Assembly (NCBI GenBank): GCA_036502025.1
Contig: DASXZJ010000055.1
Location: 1-12,397 of the forward strand
Reading direction: 5' to 3'
From: Bog-473 sp036502025
Lineage (GTDB): Bacteria > Actinomycetota > Acidimicrobiia > Acidimicrobiales > RAAP-2
DNA: 12,397 bases
In this document: piece by piece, positions 6,088 to 12,397 of the stretch
Layout of the letters: the number at the start of each line of letters is the position of its first letter
Numbering within the stretch: the stretch's first letter is position 1
The notes under the pieces: model-generated
The model's input: the letters and a program-made list of their open reading frames with translations, nothing else
Told to the model about the DNA's origin: nothing
Database searches by the model: none
Made by a program: the position numbers and the translations under genes

Positions 6088-7107
6088 GTGGACCCGGTGT
6101 CGGCGCTGCGGCGTATCTCGTATCTGCTGGAGAGAAAGGGCGCCGACACCTACAAGGTCCGGGCCTTCCGGCATGCCGCGGTGGCGCTCGAACCACTGTC
6201 CGACGGTGAGCTGACCACGCTGGCCGCGACCGGGCGCCTGCAGACCATCCCGGGCGTGGGCAAGTCGACGGCCCAGGCCATCGCCGAGGCGCTGGCCGGC
6301 GACGTCCCCGCCTACCTGGCCACGCTCGAGACCGAGCCGCCGGTCATCGCCCTCGACGCGCCGGCCCAGGCGCTGCTCGACCAGCTGCAGGGGGACTGCC
6401 ACTCCCATTCCGACTGGTCGGACGGGGGCAGCCCCATCGCGGACATGGCCGAGGCGGCCCGGGATCTGGGTCACCGCTACCTTGTCCTGACCGACCACAG
6501 CGCCCGCCTGACGGTGGCCCACGGGCTCGATGCCGAACGGCTACGCCGGCAGCTCGAGGTGGTCGCCGCGTTGAACGAGGAGATGGCCCCGTTCCGGCTT
6601 CTCACCGGCATTGAGGTGGACATCCTCGAAGACGGGCGACTCGACCAGGACGAAGGCCTGCTGGCCGAGCTCGACGTGGTGGTGGCCAGCGTCCACTCCA
6701 AGCTGCGGATGGACGGCCCCGCCATGACCAAGCGCATGCTCGCCGCCATCGAGAACCCGCACACCGACATCCTCGGACACTGCACCGGCCGCCTCATCAC
6801 CGGGAAAGGTCGCCCGCAGTCCACCTTCGATGCGCAAGCGGTCTTTGCCGCCTGCGCCCGCACCGGCACCGCGGTGGAGATCAACTCGCGTCCCGAGCGG
6901 CAGGATCCGCCGGAGGACCTGTTGCGGCTGGCCATCGCGCACGGGTGCCTCGTCTCCATCGACACCGACGCCCATGCTCCGGGACAGCTGGAGTGGCTCG
7001 GACGGGGCTGCGCCAACGCCGTGGCGGCCGAGGTGCCCGAGGATCGGGTGGTGAACCGGGACTCCGTCGACGACCTCCTGGCCTGGACGGCGGCGCACGC
7101 GGCCTGA
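6088..7107 (+). CDS. HhH-PHP protein, PolX-like but lacking the polymerase core
   Basis: The 339-residue protein joins an N-terminal helix-hairpin-helix region (about 1-75, with TIPGVGKSTAQAIAEAL at 53-69) to a C-terminal PHP phosphoesterase domain (about 100-339). All nine expected PHP metal ligands appear present: His105, His107, Asp112, His137, Glu176, His203, His231, Asp294 and His296. In bacterial PolX enzymes (about 570 residues) a Pol-beta-type nucleotidyltransferase lies between these parts and the PHP domain acts as a Mn-dependent 3'-5' exonuclease; here that core is missing. A metal-dependent 3' exonuclease or phosphatase acting on DNA ends is the likely role. The GTG start is 3 bp after the polymerase stop with no clear ribosome site, so translation is probably coupled. 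The MDPVSALRRI opening resembles similar actinobacterial proteins I recall, whose function I do not know. Confidence 0.85.
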   Translation: MDPVSALRRISYLLERKGADTYKVRAFRHAAVALEPLSDGELTTLAATGRLQTIPGVGKSTAQAIAEALAGDVPAYLATLETEPPVIALDAPAQALLDQLQGDCHSHSDWSDGGSPIADMAEAARDLGHRYLVLTDHSARLTVAHGLDAERLRRQLEVVAALNEEMAPFRLLTGIEVDILEDGRLDQDEGLLAELDVVVASVHSKLRMDGPAMTKRMLAAIENPHTDILGHCTGRLITGKGRPQSTFDAQAVFAACARTGTAVEINSRPERQDPPEDLLRLAIAHGCLVSIDTDAHAPGQLEWLGRGCANAVAAEVPEDRVVNRDSVDDLLAWTAAHAA

Positions 7108-7128
7108 GGGTCCACCGGCGCTGCTCGA

Positions 7129-7134
7129 TACGAT
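7129..7134 (+). promoter_or_regulatory. Possible -10 box for leaderless transcription of the ligase gene
   Basis: TACGAT lies 8 bp before the ATG at 7143, the spacing at which actinobacterial TANNNT boxes give leaderless mRNAs. The ligase start has only a weak AGG ribosome site. No -35 is evident, so read-through from the upstream genes remains equally possible. Confidence 0.35.
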
Positions 7135-7142
7135 CAGGTCTC

Positions 7143-8204
7143 ATGACGCTTCCCGTACAGCCTCCGGTTGCACCGATGCTGGCCAAGCTGACGCGGGAGC
7201 TGCCCCGGTCCGAGGGCATGTTCTACGAGCCGAAATGGGACGGCTTCCGCTGCATCGTGTTCCGCGACGGTGACGACGTCGAGTTGGGCAGTCGGAACGA
7301 GAAGCCGCTGACCCGCTACTTCCCCGAGCTCATGGAGCCCCTGCGACGCGACCTGCCCCACCAGTGCGTGCTCGACGGGGAGATCGTGATCGCCGGACCC
7401 TCAGGCTTGGACTTCGATGCCCTGTCCCAACGCATCCACCCGGCGGAGTCCCGGGTTACCCTGCTCGCCTCGACCACGCCGGCGTCGTTCGTGGCCTTCG
7501 ACATCCTCGCCCTCGGGGAGCGCGACTTGTGCGACACCCCCTACTCCGAACGGCGCGCCATCCTGGAGAAGACGCTCAAGTCGGCCACGGCGCCGGTGCA
7601 TGTGACCCCGGCCACCGACGATCCCGACGTGGCCAGCGACTGGTTCTCGCGGTTTGAAGGAGCCGGCCTCGACGGCGTGGTGGCCAAACCAGGCGACCTG
7701 CGCTACCTGCCCGACAAGAGGGCCATGTTCAAGGTCAAGCACGAGCGCACGGCCGATTGCGTGGTGGGCGGCTTCCGGTGGCACAAGGACGGGGGCATCG
7801 TCGGCTCACTCCTGCTGGGTCTCTTCGACGATGAGGGGATCCTGCACCACCTGGGTGTCGCCTCGGGCTTCACGGCGGTGCGGCGCCGGGAGCTGGTCGA
7901 AGAGCTCGAGCCGTTCCGAGCGGGGGCCGGCAAGGGCCATCCCTGGTTGAAGGCGGCGACCGAGTCCGGCCGGATTCCGGGCGGCACCAGCCGCTGGAGC
8001 GCGGGCAAGGACATGACCTGGGAGCCCCTGCGGCCCGAGCTCGTCTGCGAGGTGTCCTATGACCACCTGCAGGAGCAGCGGTTCCGTCACGGCACCTCGT
8101 TCCGTCGCTGGCGTCCCGACCGAGAGCCTGCCTCCTGCACCTACGCCCAGCTGGACACCCCGGTCCCGACCGAGTTGTCGCAGGTGTTCGCCGCCCTCAC
8201 CTAG
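7143..8204 (+). CDS. ligC: ATP-dependent DNA ligase, LigC type
   Basis: The 353-residue length is close to mycobacterial LigC (about 358). Ligase motifs appear in order: motif I EPKWDGFR with nucleophile Lys31 (29-36), SRNEKPLTRYFPEL (50-63), motif III FVAFDIL (116-122), motif IV DGVVAK (177-182), motif V MFKVKH (195-200), and the OB-fold C-terminus with a motif VI-like RFRHGTSFRRWRPD (313-326). There is no polymerase or phosphoesterase domain, so it is not full LigD. It seals nicks using ATP. In mycobacteria LigC works with the separate AEP polymerase Prim-PolC in base excision repair, and that polymerase type is encoded two genes upstream here. The ATG at 7143 is chosen because family similarity begins at LPVQPPVAPMLAK. 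The 3' end overlaps the convergent exonuclease gene by 8 bp. Confidence 0.92.
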   Translation: MTLPVQPPVAPMLAKLTRELPRSEGMFYEPKWDGFRCIVFRDGDDVELGSRNEKPLTRYFPELMEPLRRDLPHQCVLDGEIVIAGPSGLDFDALSQRIHPAESRVTLLASTTPASFVAFDILALGERDLCDTPYSERRAILEKTLKSATAPVHVTPATDDPDVASDWFSRFEGAGLDGVVAKPGDLRYLPDKRAMFKVKHERTADCVVGGFRWHKDGGIVGSLLLGLFDDEGILHHLGVASGFTAVRRRELVEELEPFRAGAGKGHPWLKAATESGRIPGGTSRWSAGKDMTWEPLRPELVCEVSYDHLQEQRFRHGTSFRRWRPDREPASCTYAQLDTPVPTELSQVFAALT

Positions 8205-9081
8205 CGGCGAGGGAGGCGGCCCTTTCGTAGAGGGCCGTCGAGCGGAAGTGGCGGCACACCTCCTCGAAGGCCGGTGTCGGGCCCTGCCACTCGAGGTCGG
8301 CGACCGCGGGCAGCAGGGACCGGTCGATGCGGAGGGTGGCCAGGTCCTTGAACAGCTCGGCCAGGGTGCGCTCGCCGGCCAGGGTGGCGGCCAGCCGGTC
8401 GGCCCCTCGTACGGCCTTGCGCAGGGTCGGGTCCCAGTCCCTGACGGCGTCGGGGATGGCGTCGATGTGCTCGTAGTGCGCCAGCACCACGGCCGCCGAG
8501 CGCTTGCCCCACCCGGCCAGACCGGGGAAGCCGTCGGCGGCATCACCGACCAGACCCAGCCAGTCCGCGATTGAGCCGGGTGACACCCCGAACTTCTCCC
8601 GCACGCCGTCCTCGTCGGTGATCACGTCCTTGCGCCGGTCCAGCTGGACCACCCGGCTCCCCACCACGCATTGGGCCAGGTCCTTGTCGGGCGTGCAGAT
8701 GACGACCTGCTCGACCTGGCCGTCATCGGCCGCCACCGTGGCCGCCGAGGCCAGGGCATCGTCGGCCTCCAGCTCGACCATGGGCCACACCAGCACACCG
8801 AGCGCGGTGAGCGCGTCCTCGAGCGGTTCAAACTGAGCTTTCAGGGTGCCGGGCACCTCGGCGCCCGACTTGTAACCCGGCCACATGCCATTGCGGAACG
8901 ACTCGATCACGTGGTCCGTCGCGACCCCGAGGTGCGTCACGCCGCCCGACAACATGGCCAGTACCGAGGTGATCACGCCGTAGGTGGCACCGATCTCGGT
9001 GCCGTCGTCCGCCGCCCGCGGGGGCTGCCCGAAATGGTGACGGAACAGCTCATACGTCCCGTCGAGAAGGTGCACGCGCAA
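8197..9081 (-). CDS. FEN-type 5'-3' exonuclease (PolI N-terminal / ExoIX family)
   Basis: The 294-residue protein matches the 5' nuclease fold. It opens MRVHLLDGTYELFR (Asp7), then has ATDHVIESFRN (Asp56), ELEADDALAS (Glu105, Asp107, Asp108), CTPDKDLAQ (Asp132, Asp134) and GLVGDAADGFPGLAGWGKRSAA (Asp180, Asp183), the helix-3-turn-helix DNA grip. All acidic metal ligands expected in the family are present, so activity is likely. Such enzymes remove 5' flaps and RNA or DNA 5' ends during repair. It has no polymerase domain and is thus a stand-alone FEN. The start is TTG at 9081, with a GTG at 9075 as alternative; AAGGGCGG lies upstream of both. It converges on and overlaps the LigC gene, making it a plausible partner of the polymerase-PHP-ligase set, although transcribed separately. 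Confidence 0.88.
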   Translation of the reverse strand: MRVHLLDGTYELFRHHFGQPPRAADDGTEIGATYGVITSVLAMLSGGVTHLGVATDHVIESFRNGMWPGYKSGAEVPGTLKAQFEPLEDALTALGVLVWPMVELEADDALASAATVAADDGQVEQVVICTPDKDLAQCVVGSRVVQLDRRKDVITDEDGVREKFGVSPGSIADWLGLVGDAADGFPGLAGWGKRSAAVVLAHYEHIDAIPDAVRDWDPTLRKAVRGADRLAATLAGERTLAELFKDLATLRIDRSLLPAVADLEWQGPTPAFEEVCRHFRSTALYERAASLAAR

Positions 9082-9173
9082 GAGGTTCCGCCCTTCGGTG
9101 ACTTGTGTGTCCGTGACGGTTCATCTTCCCATGGCGGTGGAGGGGATCCGCTATCCGCCGCCAGATTTGGCTC

Positions 9174-9229
9174 TCGGCCAGGGCTGTTCGGCCAGGGCTG
9201 TTCGGCCAGGGCGATTCGGCCAGGGCGAC
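9174..9229. repeat. Four tandem copies of a 14-bp unit
   Basis: Four head-to-tail units start at 9174, 9188, 9202 and 9216. Units 1 and 2 are identical (TCGGCCAGGGCTGT). Units 3 and 4 keep TCGGCCAGGGC and end in GAT and GAC. A further partial GGCCAGG occurs at 9246-9252. The array lies in the roughly 196-bp gap between the ABC-2 permease stop and the exonuclease start (both minus strand), where the exonuclease promoter should lie. No coding gene was recognised in this gap. Confidence 0.85.
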
Positions 9230-9277
9230 CCGAGGGTACCGGCCCGGCCAGGTTCTATCCGGTGGCCAGCGAGCGGA

Positions 9278-10105
9278 TCAGGCGTCGCGACGGTTCAGGA
9301 GGAAGAACGCCAATCCCATCATGATGGCGACGAAGAGGAGGAACACACCGAATCCGGCCCAAGGGGCGAGCGTGTTGGATGTGCGCACCACCGCGGTGAC
9401 CTGTTGACCCGCCTGGGTCGGCCAGTACTCCTGCACCGTGTGCTCGATGGAGGCCGGCAGGGCGGCCGCGATCCCCGGCAACACGAACAGGATCGCCACC
9501 AGGACGGCGATCGCTCCGGCCGCGTGGCGCAGGATGGTGCCCAGGGCCATGCCGAGTAAGCCGAGCAGAGCTCCGTAGAGGCCGGCGCCGATGAGGGCTC
9601 GCAGCACCCCTGACCCACCAAGGGTGGCCGTCGGCGCATGACCCGAGATGAGGGCCTGCCCGATGAAGAACGAAGCGAACATGATGATCTCGACCACCAC
9701 GATGGTCAAAGCGGCCATCACCACGGACTTGGCTCCGAGCAACCTGGCCCGACGGGGGACGGCGGCCAGGCTCCCGCGGATCGCGCCCGAGGAATACTCA
9801 GAGGTGATCAGCAAGACACCCAGAACGCCGATGGCCAGTTGGGCGATGCCCATCCCGCTCCCGCTGATTGACGTGGGATCCCAGGTCAATCGGTCGCTGA
9901 GCGAACTCTTGGCGTAGTGGTTGGCGGCCAGCGCGCTGATGAGAGCCCCGAGCCCGATGCCGAGCACGGTCGCGATGAGCAGCGTCCACATGGTGGAGCG
10001 GACAGTGCGTGCTTTCGTCCATTCCGAACGGAGCACGTCTTTGAACTGAGCGGGCCGATAGGTCCGGGAGTCCAACCCAGGCTGGGAAACTGAAGTGGTC
10101 GTCAT
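9278..10105 (-). CDS. ABC-2 type transporter permease
   Basis: A 275-residue membrane protein with about six predicted hydrophobic segments (roughly 40-60, 85-101, 125-150, 166-190, 194-215 and 248-270). The conserved EYSSGAIRGSLAAVPRR loop (103-119) and the C-terminal NRRDA are typical of actinobacterial ABC-2 permeases. The cytoplasmic N-terminus contains LRSEWTKARTVRSTMW, a common lead-in to the first membrane helix in this family. It should form the channel of an exporter with the ATPase encoded just upstream. Its ATG overlaps the ATPase TGA (ATGA at 10102-10105), so the two are translated together. The substrate cannot be read from sequence; drug or antibiotic export, or immunity, is usual for the family. 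Confidence 0.9.
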   Translation of the reverse strand: MTTTSVSQPGLDSRTYRPAQFKDVLRSEWTKARTVRSTMWTLLIATVLGIGLGALISALAANHYAKSSLSDRLTWDPTSISGSGMGIAQLAIGVLGVLLITSEYSSGAIRGSLAAVPRRARLLGAKSVVMAALTIVVVEIIMFASFFIGQALISGHAPTATLGGSGVLRALIGAGLYGALLGLLGMALGTILRHAAGAIAVLVAILFVLPGIAAALPASIEHTVQEYWPTQAGQQVTAVVRTSNTLAPWAGFGVFLLFVAIMMGLAFFLLNRRDA

Positions 10106-11055
10106 ACTGGGGCCTCGCTTGCTCGGAACTCCACACTGTCGTGCGTGAGGTCCATGAAGGCATCCTCGAGAGAGGCGCGTTGGGTGGCCAACTCGTGCAG
10201 CGTGATGCCCTTGGTGGCCGCCAGCTCGCCGATGCCTCGACTGTCCATTCCGGCCACCTCGATACTGCCCTCGGTTCCCGGCTTCACCTTGGCCCCCGCG
10301 GCGATCAGCGCCACCGAGAGCTCCTGGAGCTGAGGAGATCGGACGAGGACCCAGTGTTCGGAGTTCGACTCGAGAAACTCACTTACGCCCTCGTCGCGGA
10401 GCAGCTTGCCTTGGCCGATCACGATCAAGTGATCGGCGGTGACAGCCATCTCATTCATCAGGTGGCTCGAGACGAATACGGTGCGACCCTCGCCCGCGAA
10501 ATGGTGCATGAGCTGGCGGATCCAGACGATGCCTTCAGGGTCCAGGCCGTTGAGCGGCTCGTCGAACATCAGGACCGGTGGATCTCCGAGGAGGGCGCAG
10601 GCGATCCCGAGACGCTGCCCCATTCCCAGTGAGAAACCGCCTACCCGTTTCCCGGCGACGGCCTCCATGCCGACGAGTCCGAGAACCTCATCCACCCGCG
10701 AAATGGGAATGGCGTTGCTCTGCGCCAGGGCCAAGAGGTGGTGGTAGGCCGTCCGGCTGGGGTGGATCGCTTTGGCGTCGATGAGTGCGCCGACCTCGCG
10801 CAGCGGTGCGGGCAGGTCCCGGTAGAGCTTGCCTCCGACCGTCACCCTCCCCTGCGTGGGGGCGTCAAGACCGAGGATCAAGCGCATGGTGGTGGTCTTG
10901 CCCGCTCCGTTGGGGCCGATGAAGCCGGTCACCATACCGGGGTTGACATCGAAACTCAGATCGTCGACGGCCAGCGCGGTGCCGTACCGCTTCGACAGGT
11001 TGCGAGCTTCGATCTTCTGGCCGCCGGCTGCAAGCGGCGTGGTTCTCTTGGGCAT
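10102..11055 (-). CDS. ABC exporter ATP-binding protein (BcrA/DrrA/CcmA type)
   Basis: The ATPase has IEARNLSKRYG at the start, Walker A GPNGAGKTT, a signature written FSLGMGQR (instead of LSGGQ, as is common in ABC-2 exporters), Walker B VLMFDEP followed by LNGLDPEG, and an H-loop His in SSHLMNE. A roughly 100-residue C-terminal extension ends ASLEDAFMDLTHDSVEF, the usual tail of drug-exporter ATPases of this type. It energises the ABC-2 permease encoded downstream with a 4-bp overlap. The ATG at 11055 gives 317 residues and has AAAGGA 11 bp upstream. A GTG at 11064 is in frame but only 2 bp from that ribosome site, so it is less likely. A paired direct repeat lies just upstream. Confidence 0.92.
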   Translation of the reverse strand: MPKRTTPLAAGGQKIEARNLSKRYGTALAVDDLSFDVNPGMVTGFIGPNGAGKTTTMRLILGLDAPTQGRVTVGGKLYRDLPAPLREVGALIDAKAIHPSRTAYHHLLALAQSNAIPISRVDEVLGLVGMEAVAGKRVGGFSLGMGQRLGIACALLGDPPVLMFDEPLNGLDPEGIVWIRQLMHHFAGEGRTVFVSSHLMNEMAVTADHLIVIGQGKLLRDEGVSEFLESNSEHWVLVRSPQLQELSVALIAAGAKVKPGTEGSIEVAGMDSRGIGELAATKGITLHELATQRASLEDAFMDLTHDSVEFRASEAPV

Positions 11056-11079
11056 GTGCGTCACTGTCCTTTGAAGGCC

Positions 11080-11114
11080 AACCGATGGGAGGTTAGAGGA
11101 GAGGAACCGATGGG
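11080..11114. promoter_or_regulatory. Paired 10-bp direct repeat upstream of the exporter operon
   Basis: AACCGATGGG occurs at 11080-11089 and again at 11105-11114, 25 bp start to start, in the short gap before the ABC exporter start (minus) and the putative leader ORF (plus). Two same-orientation copies between divergent genes fit a regulator binding site. The second copy overlaps the ATG at 11110. Operator function is inference. Confidence 0.35.
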
Positions 11115-11184
11115 CGGCGTCACCGCGGGCGGGTGGCGCACCCGGCGTTGGGCAGCCGACGGGGGGACCGGCGTGTACTCCTGA
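11110..11184 (+). CDS. Possible 24-codon leader ORF
   Basis: ATG at 11110 is preceded by a strong purine-rich ribosome site (GGAGAGGA, about 11097-11104) and encodes MGGVTAGGWRTRRWAADGGT plus four residues, GVYS. Most third codon positions are G or C (about 21 of 23). Its TGA at 11182-11184 overlaps the ATG of the next plus-strand ORF (TGATG), the usual arrangement for translational coupling. The product is unlike any family I recognise, and a chance ORF is possible. Short uORFs of this kind can control downstream translation. Confidence 0.35.
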   Translation: MGGVTAGGWRTRRWAADGGTGVYS

Positions 11185-11417
11185 TGGCCGCGGTGTGCGG
11201 CGGCAGGGATCCCGACCAGACCACGGACCTGAGTGGGCAGCGGCTCGTTCTCCTCGGCGCCGCCATGCGCACCGACAATCTCGTCGTTGGCTTCGCCCTG
11301 GGCGCCTTCCACGTCACCCTCGCCGTCGCTCTCATCATCGCGGCAGTCAGCTCGCCCTCTCGCTCCTGGGCTTGGAGACCGGTGAACGGCTGGGGACTCG
11401 TCTCGGGGCTGCTCTAA
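11184..11417 (+). CDS. Hypothetical small membrane protein (77 aa)
   Basis: The ATG at 11184 overlaps the stop of the 24-codon ORF before it; a GTG at 11133 in the same frame is an alternative without a ribosome site. The product has one clear hydrophobic segment at about residues 33-56 (LVVGFALGAFHVTLAVALIIAAVS) after a polar N-terminus, and a Trp-rich tail (SWAWRPVNGW). About 66 of 77 codons end in G or C, as expected for coding DNA here. The TAA overlaps the stop of the convergent permease (CTAA, 11414-11417), matching the tight stop-to-stop packing at other gene pairs in this window. I do not recognise the family. An antisense frame is also open here, so coding status is tentative. Confidence 0.42.
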   Translation: MAAVCGGRDPDQTTDLSGQRLVLLGAAMRTDNLVVGFALGAFHVTLAVALIIAAVSSPSRSWAWRPVNGWGLVSGLL

Positions 11418-12397
11418 GCAGCCGGCTGGGAGGCCGTGGTGGCGGGCGCGGGGCTCCCACCCATCATCTTCAACATCATGGGGCCGCCCGTTCGGAGGAA
11501 TCGCCACACCAGCACGACCGCGGCGGCCAGGGCGACGATGTTCAGGTACGTCGTGTAGTTCCAGCTGATGGTCGGATTCAGCACCTTGAGGACGCGGGCG
11601 GTTGGAATGAGCCCCGCCGCTCCGAATACCAACTCCACCGCGTAGCCGGCCACCACCATGGTGACGTAGAACGTCGCCAGGACGAACAGCATCATCCTCG
11701 TCCCGTAGTACTTCCGGTAGATGACCAGGATGGGCAGGATGATCAGGTCGGCGAAGATGAAACTGATGACCCCACCGAAGCTGATCCCGCCGTTCCACAG
11801 CACCGCGGCCAACGGGACGTTACCGATGGAGCACACGAAACTGAGCATTGAGATCACCGGCCCGACCAGAGGTCCCCAGACCTTGGCCAGGAGCGGATGC
11901 CCGGTGAAGAAGATGCGCCTCCACGCCCGGTCGGGCACCCACGCGCCAAGGGCCCCGGCAATGAGGAGCCCCACGACGATGTCGCGCAGCACCGCCGCCC
12001 ATTCCATGACGAAGACGTGGGAGACCGACGTGAATCCCTGGGGCGATGACAGGCGGGAGGCGATGCTCCCTGGGGCTTCGATGCTCATGTCCATGGCCGC
12101 ATGGCCTTCCATGGAGCCCGGTAGTCCCCGATCGGCCTGCGCTTTGGCCGCGTCGACCAGGTGCTGGCGGAGGACCACCCGGAAGACCACGGCACTCAAG
12201 ACGATCATGATCGGGCCACCCAAGAACTCGGCCGCCGTGAACTGCCAGCCGAGCACCAGGGCCATGATGATCCCGAGCTCGATCACCAGGTTGGTCGAGG
12301 CGAGTTCGAACACCATGGCGGCGGTGAAGTTGGCCCCCTTGCGAAACAGGCTTCGAGCCAGCGCCACGGCGGCATAAGAGCACGACGAGCTTGCGAT
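11414..12397 (-). CDS. ArsP/UPF0718 (DUF318)-family permease, 5'-truncated by window edge
   Basis: The frame stays open to the right edge, so the gene starts beyond it; a GTG at 12367 is internal. The 327 visible residues begin IASSSCSYAAVALARSLFRK, matching the conserved CSYAA-type motif of this permease family. A second related motif, FVCSIGNVPLAAVLW (187-201), reflects the family's internal twofold repeat. Each motif holds one Cys (6 and 189). Membrane segments are likely at about 33-50, 60-78, 136-152, 174-190, 206-227, 235-260 and 284-300, with a polar loop at about 80-130. Family members export organoarsenicals (ArsP) or have unknown substrates. The C-terminal tail is Ala/Pro/Thr-rich. 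No other arsenic gene is visible, so the substrate remains open. It converges on the small membrane ORF. Confidence 0.8.
   Translation of the reverse strand: MASSSCSYAAVALARSLFRKGANFTAAMVFELASTNLVIELGIIMALVLGWQFTAAEFLGGPIMIVLSAVVFRVVLRQHLVDAAKAQADRGLPGSMEGHAAMDMSIEAPGSIASRLSSPQGFTSVSHVFVMEWAAVLRDIVVGLLIAGALGAWVPDRAWRRIFFTGHPLLAKVWGPLVGPVISMLSFVCSIGNVPLAAVLWNGGISFGGVISFIFADLIILPILVIYRKYYGTRMMLFVLATFYVTMVVAGYAVELVFGAAGLIPTARVLKVLNPTISWNYTTYLNIVALAAAVVLVWRFLRTGGPMMLKMMGGSPAPATTASQPAA

Noticed and set aside
4969..6522. Long minus-strand open frame (517 codons) opposite the polymerase and PHP genes
   Set aside because: It is antisense to two genes with intact catalytic motifs, is rich in Gly/Arg/Val/His without recognisable domains, and is typical of stop-poor antisense frames in GC-rich DNA.
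5071..8204. A LigD-Ku non-homologous end-joining operon
   Set aside because: No Ku gene is present in the window, polymerase and ligase are separate proteins, and the ligase matches LigC more than LigD; end joining is possible but not supported.
9174..9229. CRISPR array
   Set aside because: The 14-bp units are directly adjacent with no unique spacers and no cas genes are nearby.
11061..11798. Minus-strand open frame (245 codons) spanning the gap between exporter and permease
   Set aside because: It overlaps the permease in another frame on the same strand, is His/Arg/Gly-rich, and has no domain; the permease frame shows real membrane segments and motifs.
10102..12397. Arsenic-resistance operon (ArsP permease with partner genes)
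   Set aside because: No ArsR, ArsC, ArsM or ArsA-like gene is visible; the neighbouring ABC genes are a generic ABC-2 exporter, so only the permease family can be stated.

Overview
The window is compact, GC-rich DNA of bacterial chromosomal type. Short intergenic gaps, strong G/C bias at third codon positions, GTG/TTG starts, LLM-class oxidoreductases and a mycobacterial-type LigC/Prim-Pol pair all point to an actinobacterium. The mix of lipid-CoA genes makes an Acidimicrobiia-like lineage a reasonable guess, but this is inference; no marker gene is present.

Region 1 (1-4055) is acyl-CoA/lipid metabolism. The 5' end of a thiolase-like gene (minus) diverges from an LLM flavin/F420-type oxidoreductase (plus) across an AT-rich promoter region. 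Converging on the LLM gene is a minus-strand run: FabH-like ketoacyl synthase III, a crotonase-family protein, then a 2,4-dienoyl-CoA-reductase-like SDR. The last two are only 2 bp apart. The crotonase lacks one of its two catalytic glutamates.

Region 2 (4175-4888) is a lone LolD/MacB-type ABC ATPase without a permease beside it and with an altered Q-loop.

Region 3 (5071-9081) is a DNA-repair island. A plus-strand set encodes a LigD-Pol/Prim-PolC-type AEP polymerase, an HhH-PHP protein (PolX-like but without the polymerase core) and a LigC-type ATP-dependent ligase. A convergent FEN-type 5'-3' exonuclease overlaps the ligase stop by 8 bp. Together these could supply 3' trimming, gap filling, 5' flap removal and sealing. 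No Ku gene is in the window.

Region 4 (9082-11055) holds a four-copy 14-bp tandem repeat and then a two-gene ABC-2 exporter (ATPase then permease, ATGA overlap). Region 5 (11056-12397) holds a regulatory gap with a direct repeat, a possible 24-codon leader ORF coupled to a small one-TM protein (plus), and a 5'-truncated ArsP/UPF0718-family permease (minus) that runs off the right edge.

No rRNA, tRNA, CRISPR array, insertion sequence or phage gene was recognised. Three convergent gene pairs meet stop to stop with no room for a terminator.
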